A stretch of DNA of 64,000 bases from VAZQ01 sp034669045 (GTDB taxonomy: Bacteria > Pseudomonadota > Alphaproteobacteria > Rhizobiales > Xanthobacteraceae): NCBI GenBank assembly GCA_034669045.1, contig JAXDOD010000143.1, positions 1-64,000 on the forward strand, written 5' to 3'. Each line of letters starts with the position of its first letter. The first letter of the stretch is position 1. The notes below the pieces were generated by a model that searched no databases, was not told where the DNA came from, and saw nothing but the letters and a program-made list of their open reading frames with translations. This document shows positions 17,586-25,792 of this stretch, piece after piece. The position numbers and the translations under genes were made by a program.

Positions 17586-18644
17586 TCATTTCAAACCGTC
17601 ACAGAGGTCGACGAAGCGCTCCAGAGCCGCATTGAGATTACGGACGATGGTCTTTGCCCCCCCGGTGGGGTCCTTGCGGACGCGCTGGATGTCGTCGAGG
17701 CGCGCATCGGCAAGTGCCTCAGTCATCTGAACCATGAGCTTGAAGAGTGGCGAGCTGAGCTCCGGCCGATCCTGGTTTAGAATCTTTAGCGCGGCGTCCC
17801 GGCCCTGCTTGCTAAAGGCGGCGAGCGCTCTAGGATTCGAAACAATATCGCATAGTTCGCGGACGTGCTGTCCCTGAGCAATTTTGTTAGTGCCTACCCA
17901 TCGGACAAAATCATCGAGCGCTTCGGGCGAGTGCGTCACCCATTCTCGCAGTTCTGGTTTCTTGAAAAGCTCCTGGAAGTAGCTGAATTTCCGCACAGCG
18001 CCGGGGCCGGGGAATGAAACAAGATATTTGTTCTTCATCACGTCGAACGCACGAATGTTATGGTTCACCGCGGTCTTTGAGGTCTTAAGTAGCTTGGCGA
18101 TCTCCTCCTGCACCATTCCGAATTGATTGAATAGCTGATGAATGTGACCCGCCTTTTCGAACGCAGACCATTTATTTTTTCCGCCGACGTGAAGCTCGCC
18201 CAGCAAGATTGCAATTTGACGATCAGTGATGTCGGCGGGAAGTACCCTGGCGGGTATGGCCCGCCAAAGAGGATCGTCCGGAAAATTATCCCGCAGTTTA
18301 CGATAGACCACGGTGCGGCAGTTCCCTTCTGCCACGACCATGTTGTTGCGAACGATGATGCGCTCGATAAGGCCGCGGTTGGCGAGAACGGAACGGTAGA
18401 GATCGTGCACGTCCGAGTCGGACCATAAGACATCGTTCAGGGCGCGCTGCTCGGCTTTGGCGCCGCCCGGCAAGCCGGCGGCCACAGTGTTCGCTACTCG
18501 CGGGTTTGTGGGATCAAGGAGGACGTCGTCGAGCGGCAGGTCCTGCCCGCGCACCTGGACCTTCACCTTGTCGAGCGTGATCTCGTCAACCTGCTCGACG
18601 ACGACATTCGCAGCCCTCGCGACGGCCGCGCTACGCCTTGCCAT
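17586..18644 (-). CDS. ParB-like HTH protein B (second paralogue)
   Basis: A 352-residue protein with LLDPTNPRVA at 42-51, E106-GNCRT in VVAEGNCRTVVYRK, the linker LGELHVGGKNKWSAFEKA, and an HTH at about 177-200 (VQEEIAKLLKTSKTAVNHNI). KFSYFQELFKKPELREW follows. Block order and motifs match paralogues A and C, so all three come from one ancestor by duplication. The C-terminal region has RVRKDPTGGAKTIVRNLN. It overlaps paralogue A by 14 nt. ATG 18644 gives MARRSAAVARA and is preferred over ATG 18674, which would extend further into the upstream gene. Confidence 0.75.
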   Translation of the reverse strand: MARRSAAVARAANVVVEQVDEITLDKVKVQVRGQDLPLDDVLLDPTNPRVANTVAAGLPGGAKAEQRALNDVLWSDSDVHDLYRSVLANRGLIERIIVRNNMVVAEGNCRTVVYRKLRDNFPDDPLWRAIPARVLPADITDRQIAILLGELHVGGKNKWSAFEKAGHIHQLFNQFGMVQEEIAKLLKTSKTAVNHNIRAFDVMKNKYLVSFPGPGAVRKFSYFQELFKKPELREWVTHSPEALDDFVRWVGTNKIAQGQHVRELCDIVSNPRALAAFSKQGRDAALKILNQDRPELSSPLFKLMVQMTEALADARLDDIQRVRKDPTGGAKTIVRNLNAALERFVDLCDGLK

Positions 18645-19656
18645 TCTTGTTTCCTTTGTCCGAAACGACAGCAAGGACGCTATCCACCGCGTCCCGCAGC
18701 TTAACCACGACGCTTCTCGCCTTGGCGGACTTCTTGAGGAGAGCGATCTCGTCCTGTCCCATTTTGGTGAGCGCCTTCGTCAGGGCTTCCACCTGCTTTA
18801 GGGTTTTGGAACCAGCCAAGGGATCGTCGTCGGTCAAGATCTTCTTCGCCGCCTTGAATCCACCGCTCTTTAGGGCGGCGGTTGCTTTCCGGTTTCCGTA
18901 AACTTTGTCGAGCTCCCTGACCTCGACTCCTTTAATCTTGTCGTTGATCAGCAGTTTTGCGAACTCTTTCCGGACCGACGGCTTCTCGCGTAGTGACGCC
19001 ATTTTCTTGTTCTTGATGAATTCCAGCGCGTGGCTGAACTTGGACTCCAACACGTCGGTGGCAGCTCCATTCTTCACGTGCGGAAGAACCTCTTTTACGA
19101 GGTAGTCGTACGCTTCGAGATACTGCTCCACCTCGCGCGGATTCATTCGCGTCTCGTCGGCGATCTGCTCAGGTGTCCAGCCGTGCACTTTACGAAGCTC
19201 GTGAATCTGGTCAGCCTGCGCGTAGGCCCGCCAGCGTGTTTTCCCGGCAACGTGATACGAGGCCATGAGCATCGCCATTGCGCGCTCGGTTACCGTCTTC
19301 GGAAGGCGGATGACGGGCACCGTCTGCCACCGAGTGTCCTTCTTCGCGCCGTTGTGCAGCGTCAGAACAGCGGCCGTCCTACTGTTGCCTTCAACAGCGA
19401 TCCCGTCGTGTGTCACGATGATTGGATCGTGAAGTCCACCTGCCTTGCGTATCGCTTTCTGCAATCCATCGTAGCCAGGCTGTTCTTTGACGATCGACAG
19501 CAGGCTCTCCTGGTCCTTTGACGCCCTGCGATGCTTCAGCAAAAATCGGATGCGCGGATTGTTGGCGTTGAGCCGCACAGTGCCAATGCCCACGGTTTCA
19601 TACTTGACCGGCACTTTCTCGCCAGCAATCGTGAGCTGCATGCCATTACCCACCAT
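18631..19656 (-). CDS. ParB-like HTH protein A (first paralogue)
   Basis: A 341-residue protein opening the leftward five-gene run. It starts MVGNGMQLTIAGEK at ATG 19656, which has GGAGG 7 nt upstream. Motifs: NANNPRIRF at 30-38, E89-GNSRT in IAVEGNSRTAAVLTL, linker ASYHVAGKTRWRAYAQA, HTH at about 161-183 (TPEQIADETRMNPREVEQYL), and KFSHALEFIKNKK. The C-terminal third is very lysine-rich. Canonical ParB has GxRR at the position of EGNxR, so this trio is a variant branch of the ParB/Srx fold with its own HTH. Confidence 0.75.
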   Translation of the reverse strand: MVGNGMQLTIAGEKVPVKYETVGIGTVRLNANNPRIRFLLKHRRASKDQESLLSIVKEQPGYDGLQKAIRKAGGLHDPIIVTHDGIAVEGNSRTAAVLTLHNGAKKDTRWQTVPVIRLPKTVTERAMAMLMASYHVAGKTRWRAYAQADQIHELRKVHGWTPEQIADETRMNPREVEQYLEAYDYLVKEVLPHVKNGAATDVLESKFSHALEFIKNKKMASLREKPSVRKEFAKLLINDKIKGVEVRELDKVYGNRKATAALKSGGFKAAKKILTDDDPLAGSKTLKQVEALTKALTKMGQDEIALLKKSAKARSVVVKLRDAVDSVLAVVSDKGNKNGKA

Positions 19657-20077
19657 GAGTATCCTCCGGTATCAACTTGGAATCCGATACTAGACGGCTA
19701 TCACGGTACCAGTGGCATGCACAAGCGTTTTTGTTCCTCTCCGCTCACCCGAAGGTCTTTTCAACAATCTTTGCCGCTAAATACGTTTAGAAACAATAAG
19801 TTATGCGGATCCTGATTTGAGGTGTCTCCGGTCACTCGCTCATAGGTCGGATGGGACCACACTCTTCGGTGTCTTCCCGATAGGGGAAGCCAAATGAACA
19901 ACGGCGGGTATGGGGTCGAAGGAAACTCGATATTGATGTCTGGACATCGCGGGGTCAGGGGTATGGAGGGACCTCGGCGAGTTCACCAATCATTGTCGAC
20001 TGCCGAGATCGGGTCGCATGAAATGTAGGCCCGCATCGATGTGGTCCGGACCAGCGGCATCACTCAACTCGAGCGGT
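19657..20077. other. 421-nt intergenic region between two leftward operons
   Basis: The region should contain the promoter of the ParB-helicase run (its ribosome site GGAGG sits at 19664-19668) and the 3' end of the PIN-GHKL transcript. I see only short imperfect dyads and no clear Rho-independent terminator. No ORF here looks coding. Confidence 0.5.
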
Positions 20078-21643
20078 TCAAAAATCAGAGCGACCGAGTA
20101 CGTCCGCCATCACCTTCCGAGCCTTTCCATAACACCGCGAATCCAGCACCTCCTTGAACGTATCGATCAGACTGGAAGCAAGTTCGTCCTGGGCCTCTCT
20201 TTTGATTTCGTCGACATCCTGCATTTGCGTCAGACCCAGCTTACGCACGGCGGCGGTCTTGACATCGAGCAGCTTGTTCTCGAGCGACCGAAGCTGACTT
20301 ACCACGTCGAAATCCGCGTTGCGCTGGGCGCGGGCGATACGTCTCTGTATCTTGTTCGCACGGTTCGAAACTTCGATCAGACTGTCCGATGAAGGATCGT
20401 CCGACCCGAACAACTTCTTGCTGTCGTCCTGAAGCTGCTTGGTATCCGTGGCAAGCACCTTCAACGAATGCTGGTTCTTGCGCGAGATGTCATAGGCCTC
20501 CTTGCCCAATCTCCCGCAGATGGCGCCAAGCTCCTTCCGCATCTCGCGCCAGTTCGTGTCGTCCTCGAAATGATCCCGTCGAGCGTTCGGCACGAGGTAC
20601 GTGGGATCAACGAAGATCTCGCCCAAGAACCAATCGTTGAACCTCCCGTAGCTGATCGCTCCTTCGATGTCGTTCTCGAATATCCTGCCGATGATATCAG
20701 TCCCATCGATCTGAATGTTTCGCACCCGAATCCTGATGCCCTTAGTCCTGTCGTCCTTGTAGGCTCCGGGTTGGACCTTGTGCCCGACCCATCCCCACCA
20801 CTTCTCCGACTTCGACTCGACGAACTTGATTTCGCTCAATTCGACTGAGTCTTTCACGACCGGGAACTTGTTCTTGAAGGGCTTGAAGACCTCTTCCTTA
20901 TTGTCATCCGTCTCGATGACGACCTTGATCTGGTCGATCGGAACATGGCGTCTCTTTCCCTGCCGCACGATCTCCTCTCGGAACGGAAACTCCTCAGAAT
21001 ACGGAACTGGAGCGACCTGACCTATGAAGTCCAACATGAGCGCAGAATCGGAACATTCCTTTGGGGCGCTATCTGCGAACCCGCGAAGCACCACTTCGAA
21101 AAAGCCATCCTGCTCACGCTCTTCGCTCTCGATTTGCGAAGCTTTGAAATTGTTCTTCATCAAATCCTGCAACGGGAGGTGTCCGCCCCGCGCCGGGGAC
21201 ATTTCCTTCCGGAGATTCTTGGCGTCGACCTCCACGACTGTCTCTAGCGTCTCCTTCCGCGCCTTAGTCCGGAAGATCAGCGTCTCGCAGAGCGCTATTC
21301 CGGCGAGTCGTCCTATTCCGCGAAATCCAGCCTCTCGTCGGTAATCCTTCTTCGACGCGCCGATCGATGTCAGCGTGTCGACTGCCACGCCGGCGAGAAT
21401 GCCCGTTCCGTTGTCGCGGATCATAAGTTGATCCTCAGCCATCACAACGCGCACCTTTCCTTCGGAGGCTTTGATGTGACCCTCCTTTACGGCCTGCATA
21501 ATCGCGTCCAACGCGTTCTGAAGATATTCTCTGATGGCGTTCCGCGACTCCCCGTACATGCCGAGCGTAAGCGTCTCAAGAATGAAACCGCCGAAGTAGG
21601 GATCGATAGGGACGCGACGGCTCGCCCGCTGTGGATCAGGCAC
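20078..21643 (-). CDS. GHKL/Hsp90-type ATPase, copy 2
   Basis: A 521-residue protein, probably starting at GTG 21643, which overlaps the PIN gene stop by 8 nt. ATPase boxes: N-box E39-YLQNALDAI (Asn43), D77-NGTG, and lid GFRGIGRLAGI at 106-117. Middle-domain blocks QVAPVPYSEEFPFREEI and YLVPNARRDHFEDD match copy 1 (QVAPVPFSPEFPF; IIPNARRDDFEQN). The C-terminal 150 residues are charged and coiled-coil-like. It is paired with the PIN-domain gene, so it may gate that nuclease, while copy 1 pairs with the radical SAM gene. Confidence 0.82.
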   Translation of the reverse strand: MPDPQRASRRVPIDPYFGGFILETLTLGMYGESRNAIREYLQNALDAIMQAVKEGHIKASEGKVRVVMAEDQLMIRDNGTGILAGVAVDTLTSIGASKKDYRREAGFRGIGRLAGIALCETLIFRTKARKETLETVVEVDAKNLRKEMSPARGGHLPLQDLMKNNFKASQIESEEREQDGFFEVVLRGFADSAPKECSDSALMLDFIGQVAPVPYSEEFPFREEIVRQGKRRHVPIDQIKVVIETDDNKEEVFKPFKNKFPVVKDSVELSEIKFVESKSEKWWGWVGHKVQPGAYKDDRTKGIRIRVRNIQIDGTDIIGRIFENDIEGAISYGRFNDWFLGEIFVDPTYLVPNARRDHFEDDTNWREMRKELGAICGRLGKEAYDISRKNQHSLKVLATDTKQLQDDSKKLFGSDDPSSDSLIEVSNRANKIQRRIARAQRNADFDVVSQLRSLENKLLDVKTAAVRKLGLTQMQDVDEIKREAQDELASSLIDTFKEVLDSRCYGKARKVMADVLGRSDF

Positions 21644-23525
21644 CGCTGTCCTCCTTTGTTATAAAGACTGCATTGGGCGACTCGATGCCCGTCAACGCGT
21701 CGTACGATAGAATGCGGTCTGCACGGTCGCCTAGTTCGATTAGACTTGACGGAATACCGAAACTCCGCGCGACGATATCGGTCAACTCCTGAAGCGAAAC
21801 TGGCGTCTTGTTCTCCAGCAGCACGTTGAGGCGCAGCGTTTCGTCGGACTGAGCGAGAGTAAGAAGCTCAATGCCATCGACCTGCAAACTCGTGATCGTA
21901 TGGAGTTCGCTGGAGGCTACGTCCTTGGTGCGCAAGGTGAGGTCCAGGACATCCTTTGATCGGCCGACCACGAACGGAGATCTTTTCAGCTCGTTCTTGA
22001 AGCGAAACTCCAAAGCCTCGAGGCTCCGAGCGGCGAAATCGTCTCGCCGAAATCTCATCAGTTCATCTAATGCCAACGCCACCGGCGGCAGACGAACGCC
22101 GTTCTCTTCGTCGAAGTAGATCGAGATCAGAACACCGAAGTGGAGGCAGGTGGCGGATCCCACGGGAAGGTCGGGGAGTCCCGCGATGAGGTCGGTCAGC
22201 CTTGTGACAGCCAGAGCTTCTCCATTCGTCGCGCGCTCGTGCACCCCTCGACCGAGCTGCACGAGATCCGCTGTCGTAGCATTCGACAGAAAGACATCCG
22301 GAAGAGAAAAAGGCTGCTCGCTTGTCTGATCATCGAACATGTCCGCAAGCAACGTTTTCGTGGCGCCGGTCACCTGCTTCTGGCGAGACGCTCTTACGAG
22401 GGCGAAAGAACTCGTGACAACCTGGTCGCTTTCGAGGACGCTTGCTGCGGATCCGGAAGCGGCCAACGCCTCTCGGACCTTCGATTTCCTCTTCTCCTTC
22501 GCATCGCTACGAGGGTCTGGCAGCCGGGTCGAGATCGCAGCGCCCACGAATTCGTTCGCCTCAACTCCGGTCTTCCGCAGAAGCAGCGCCAGGTATTCGC
22601 AGTCGATTAGCATGACGGTGTTTACCGCAGCCGCGTAGTTTGCCTCGTAGCGCAGCATCGGGTGGACGGTGGGGATGGGGGGCCATCCTTTCCGAAGTTC
22701 GCGCATTTCTTGATCTTCATCAGGCGAGCGCCCGCCGCCCATCTGCCAATCGTTTTTCGCATCGTTGGAGATGATGACGATGCCCGTAACCGCCGTACTC
22801 GAGGAAGCGTGCTCGATCACTTCGCGCCAGAACATTAAATCGCCGTAGCGATTGCTGCCGAAGAACTCGGCGGAACTGCCAGCCCTGTCCATATCCAACT
22901 TTTTCTCGCGCTTGTTCCTATCTTTGAAGCCGGGGGGAATTCTTCCAGCATATCGGTTGCGTTCCAGTACGTCGATGTCGGACATGAAACCCAAGATGCC
23001 TGGACGATGTCTCAGCCGCAGCGACGAGATAAGGTCAACAACCTCCTGAAGATGTTGCTGGTAGTGCTTCTCCTTCCAGCGCCCGACGTCGGCCGCCAAC
23101 CGTTTGAGCTGGACGAGCGTATCACGGGCTTGGAGATGCAGATCCTCGGGAGATCGCTCGTCCAAGGCCTCACCGAGAAAAGGCCTGATTTCGGAATATG
23201 TCTGGTCGGCGGTTTTGCGCATTGCGTCCGCCGCTTCCGACAGTTTGCGCCCGATCAAGTCGTTGACGTGGTGGTTAAAGAATTCATGTGCGGCCCAAAC
23301 CGGGACGTGAAAGCGACTTTGGCCGACTGCCTCAATCCATTTCGTCAGTTGGGCGCGTGCAGCCTTGCCAATCTGCGTCGCCCAGATAAGTATGGAGGTG
23401 TCGATATAGAAGTGACAGCTCTCATCCGAAACGGCGGCTTCGAACTGTCTCTTGAAATCCTCGATGGACGGAACGTCCACCGGAATGATCAGACCATCTG
23501 GTAAATCGGAAGGTTCAACTGGCAC
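21636..23525 (-). CDS. PIN-like (PIN_8) nuclease domain protein
   Basis: A 629-residue protein starting at GTG 23525. The N-terminal 260 residues form a PIN-like domain: HFYIDTSILIWA (D42), VPVWAAHEFFNHH (E81), RYGDLMFWREVIEHA (D229) and IVIISNDAKNDW (D255, D259). These acidic residues fit the metal site of PIN ribonucleases, and the RYGDL plus NDAKxDW pair is the PIN_8 pattern. The remaining 370 residues contain no motif I recognise. It is the first gene of a two-gene leftward operon with GHKL copy 2. RNA or DNA cleavage as an abortive-type effector is plausible by family, but not shown. Confidence 0.75.
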   Translation of the reverse strand: MPVEPSDLPDGLIIPVDVPSIEDFKRQFEAAVSDESCHFYIDTSILIWATQIGKAARAQLTKWIEAVGQSRFHVPVWAAHEFFNHHVNDLIGRKLSEAADAMRKTADQTYSEIRPFLGEALDERSPEDLHLQARDTLVQLKRLAADVGRWKEKHYQQHLQEVVDLISSLRLRHRPGILGFMSDIDVLERNRYAGRIPPGFKDRNKREKKLDMDRAGSSAEFFGSNRYGDLMFWREVIEHASSSTAVTGIVIISNDAKNDWQMGGGRSPDEDQEMRELRKGWPPIPTVHPMLRYEANYAAAVNTVMLIDCEYLALLLRKTGVEANEFVGAAISTRLPDPRSDAKEKRKSKVREALAASGSAASVLESDQVVTSSFALVRASRQKQVTGATKTLLADMFDDQTSEQPFSLPDVFLSNATTADLVQLGRGVHERATNGEALAVTRLTDLIAGLPDLPVGSATCLHFGVLISIYFDEENGVRLPPVALALDELMRFRRDDFAARSLEALEFRFKNELKRSPFVVGRSKDVLDLTLRTKDVASSELHTITSLQVDGIELLTLAQSDETLRLNVLLENKTPVSLQELTDIVARSFGIPSSLIELGDRADRILSYDALTGIESPNAVFITKEDSGA

Positions 23526-23966
23526 TTGCTAACTCTTGCTGCCGATAGTTGCATAGTCGATTTCGGGTGGCCTGTCTCGTTAATGAACGATGCGCCAGGC
23601 CCGACCCGTTGGCTTAAATTTGGAAGCCCGAATCGCGACCCGCTTGTCTCCCGCTGAATGAGAAAGCCTACCAGCATAGGCCCCGGCAAGCGTTGGCCAA
23701 AAAATTTGAAAGTTTGCCGCCGCTCCTCCAAGTCGACCTTCGAAAAGTACGGAGCCGAGCGATTGAAATTCGCCTTCAGCTTCATACAGTTATGGATTCC
23801 GTACCAAATTTGGTCAGTCAAGAGGTTCGGAGACAAACGGCGAAAGAGAGAAACCTTCGGAGGTTCGGGCGCCCGGCCCGGTGGAGAGGTTAACCCAACA
23901 GGGGCTGTGTCTATTGCGGGTTCTAGGCCTGCTGTAACTACCGTAGAATGTTGGTCGCGGCGGGAC
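23526..23966. other. 441-nt intergenic region between island and tRNA-Ser
   Basis: This stretch contains the promoter region for the PIN-GHKL operon and probably the right junction of the island. I see no gene with coding character. I looked for a copy of the tRNA 3' end that would mark an attachment site and found none here or in the first 24 kb by eye. Confidence 0.5.
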
Positions 23967-24056
23967 TGGCGGAGGGAGAGGGATTCGAACCCTCGATACG
24001 GTTTCCCGTATACACGCTTTCCAAGCGTGCGCCTTAAGCCACTCGGCCACCCCTCC
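23967..24056 (-). tRNA. tRNA-Ser (GGA anticodon)
   Basis: Reading the minus strand, the 5' acceptor strand GGAGGGG (24056-24050) pairs with TCCCTCC near the 3' end (one G-U pair), followed by G and encoded CCA (23969-23967). The D-arm GGCCGAGTGGCTTAAGGC, the anticodon loop TTGGAAA in stem CACGC/GCGTG (anticodon GGA), a long variable arm with TACGG/CCGTA, and the T-arm GAGGGTTCGAATCCCTC are all present. The long variable arm is as expected for class II tRNA-Ser. Its 3' end points left, toward the island. Confidence 0.95.
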
Positions 24057-24127
24057 TGGGAGCAATGGCGCGCACTATAGTCGCGGGTCGCGCCCTGACA
24101 ACCCGCCCGGCCTGCGGCGTCCGCCGC

Positions 24128-25015
24128 TCAGTTGACGAGGCGGACAATGCCGGCTTGCGCTACATCGTAACCGCCAAGTTCCGCGGCACGGTCGGGGAAG
24201 GCGGCGCCACGCAGGAACGCGAACAGCGCCTGCGGGCCCGGCAGGAAATAATCGCGCTGGCGAAGTACCAGATCGAAGCGCTCCCAGGTGAGCGGCACGA
24301 AACCGAGGCCTGCCGCTTGCGCGACCGAACGCGTGGCGATGCCGCAGTCGGCGCGACCGGACCGCACCGCCTGGGCGATGTCGGCGCCGGTTGGACAGAC
24401 CGGTTTCACGGTCGCAAGGGCGTCGAGCGAGAGTCCGGCGCGCGCGAGCAAGGCCAGCAGCAGCAGTTGCGCTCCCGCGCCCGGGGGCCGCAGCGCCAGC
24501 CGCGCGCGTTCCGATGCGACGCTGGCGATGTCGCTCAGCCGCAAGGAATTGTGCTGCGCCACCACCAAGCCCTGCTCGCGCCGCGCAAAGGCGATCACGA
24601 CCGCGTCGTACAGGCCGGGCGCGGCCGCGACCGCGGCGAGATTGGCGGCCTCGTCGTCACCGTCGAGCCGGTGCAGGTGGATCGCCGCAGCCATGACCTC
24701 GCCGCGGACGAGGCGCGTCAATCCGGCTTCGCTGCCTTCCGGCAGGCTCGCGAGCTGCGCGCCGCTTTCGCGCAGGGTCCATTCCAGCAGCGGATCATGG
24801 CTGCCGCCGACAATGGGCGGCGCCGGCGCATGCGCAATCGCCGCGGGGACGATCAGCCCGGCGGCCAGCCAGCGATTGAGACCCGCTTTGGGGAACAGCC
24901 ACTTTCCGGTGATTTTGGTGCAGGGCACCGCGCCCTCCGACACCAAGTCGTAGAGCTTGCGCTCGGAAAGCCGCAAGTAGATGGCGGCTTCCTCGGTGGT
25001 CAGGAGCTCAGGCAT
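24128..25015 (-). CDS. HTH regulator with molybdate/tungstate-type ligand domain
   Basis: The 295-residue protein starts MPELLTTEEAAIYLRLSERK: an excisionase/MerR-like HTH covering about 60 residues with a wing at CTKITGKWLF. The rest is a PBP-like domain (PF12727 type): HDPLLEWTLRESGAQLASLP, GEVMAAAIHLHRLDG, RADCGIATRSVAQAAGLGFVP. This combination controls Mo or W uptake genes in many bacteria by binding oxyanion or cofactor. It is divergent from the tungstate transporter, 57 nt between starts, and the same PBP-like domain recurs fused to a MoeA protein at 50-52 kb. Confidence 0.8.
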   Translation of the reverse strand: MPELLTTEEAAIYLRLSERKLYDLVSEGAVPCTKITGKWLFPKAGLNRWLAAGLIVPAAIAHAPAPPIVGGSHDPLLEWTLRESGAQLASLPEGSEAGLTRLVRGEVMAAAIHLHRLDGDDEAANLAAVAAAPGLYDAVVIAFARREQGLVVAQHNSLRLSDIASVASERARLALRPPGAGAQLLLLALLARAGLSLDALATVKPVCPTGADIAQAVRSGRADCGIATRSVAQAAGLGFVPLTWERFDLVLRQRDYFLPGPQALFAFLRGAAFPDRAAELGGYDVAQAGIVRLVN

Positions 25016-25033
25016 ATGAACTTGAGTGCATAT
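25012..25033. promoter_or_regulatory. Direct repeat between regulator and tungstate transporter
   Basis: GCATAT occurs at 25012-25017 and again at 25028-25033, 16 nt apart, in the short gap between the divergent genes. The first copy covers the regulator start codon. A repeated half-site here could be the operator of the adjacent HTH regulator. The repeat is short and could be chance. Confidence 0.25.
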
Positions 25034-25072
25034 TGATGAAGGTATTACCAGCATTGACCCTTTCAGGACCAG

Positions 25073-25792
25073 ATGCAACATATCTGGCATGAGGATGGCG
25101 TGACCGAGGATGCCTCTGCGCTTGCGCTGGTGCTGGCGGGCGACCCCGCGCTGCTGGCGATCGTGCGCCTGTCGCTCCTGGTCAGCCTGGCGGCGGTGGC
25201 GCTCGCCGCGGTGGTCGGCCTGCCGTTCGGCGCCCTGGTCGCGCTCACGCGCTTTCCGGGCCGCGAGGTTCTGATCGTCCTTCTCAACGCGCTGATGGGA
25301 CTGCCGCCGGTCGTGGTCGGGCTCGCGGTCTATCTTTTGCTCTCGCGCTCGGGGCCGCTCGGCTCCTGGGGTCTGCTGTTCACGCCGCAGGCGATGATCA
25401 TCGCCCAATCCATCCTGATCGCACCGATCATCGCTGCACTGTCGCGGCAGACGCTAGAAGACCTGTGGGTGGAGTACCGCGACGAACTCGCGGCCATGGA
25501 TGTCGGCCCGTTCGGGCGCGTGGCGACGCTGATCTGGGACGCGCGCCTGAGCCTGATGACCGCGCTGCTGGCCGGCTTCGGCCGCGCGGCGGCGGAGGTC
25601 GGCGCCGTGATCATCGTCGGCGGCAACATCGACGGCTTCACCCGCACCATGACGACGGCGATCGCGCTGGAAACCTCCAAGGGCGACCTTCCGCTCGCAA
25701 TCGGGCTTGGAATCGTGCTGATCGGCATCGTCGTCACCGTCAACGCGGCGGCCTGGGGCCTGCGGCGGGCGGGCGAACGGCTGGCGGGATGA
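25073..25792 (+). CDS. tupB: Tungstate ABC transporter permease
   Basis: A 239-residue inner-membrane protein with five or six hydrophobic segments. It contains ALMGLPPVVVGLAVYLLLSR and the cytoplasmic coupling-helix region RDELAAMDVGPFGRVATLIW, followed by AGFGRAAAEVGAVIIVGGNI, the pattern of TupB/WtpB-type permeases. It forms an operon with the ATPase (ATGA overlap) and the binding protein. A shorter start at GTG 25100 is possible. Confidence 0.87.
   Translation: MQHIWHEDGVTEDASALALVLAGDPALLAIVRLSLLVSLAAVALAAVVGLPFGALVALTRFPGREVLIVLLNALMGLPPVVVGLAVYLLLSRSGPLGSWGLLFTPQAMIIAQSILIAPIIAALSRQTLEDLWVEYRDELAAMDVGPFGRVATLIWDARLSLMTALLAGFGRAAAEVGAVIIVGGNIDGFTRTMTTAIALETSKGDLPLAIGLGIVLIGIVVTVNAAAWGLRRAGERLAG

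Noticed and set aside
23489..23836. Leftward 115-codon ORF upstream of the PIN gene
   Set aside because: Overlaps the PIN start in another frame, with no family motif and no ribosome site.
1..24056. A second copy of the tRNA-Ser 3' end as an island attachment site
   Set aside because: I scanned for the GGATTCGAACCCTC core and found only the tRNA itself; a computed search would be more reliable.
23658..24080. Rightward ORF whose C-terminus reads like a conserved peptide (SNPRYGFPYTRFPS)
   Set aside because: It is the antisense translation of the tRNA-Ser gene, a well-known false protein family.
24065..25036. Rightward 323-codon ORF and similar long frames opposite MoeA, formate dehydrogenase and the accessory genes
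   Set aside because: Arg/His/Gly-rich antisense shadows typical of high-GC genes; the leftward frames have clear domains.
25016..25072. Molybdenum-cofactor riboswitch before the tungstate operon
   Set aside because: The gap is only 57 nt, too short for that aptamer, and no matching stem pattern is visible.
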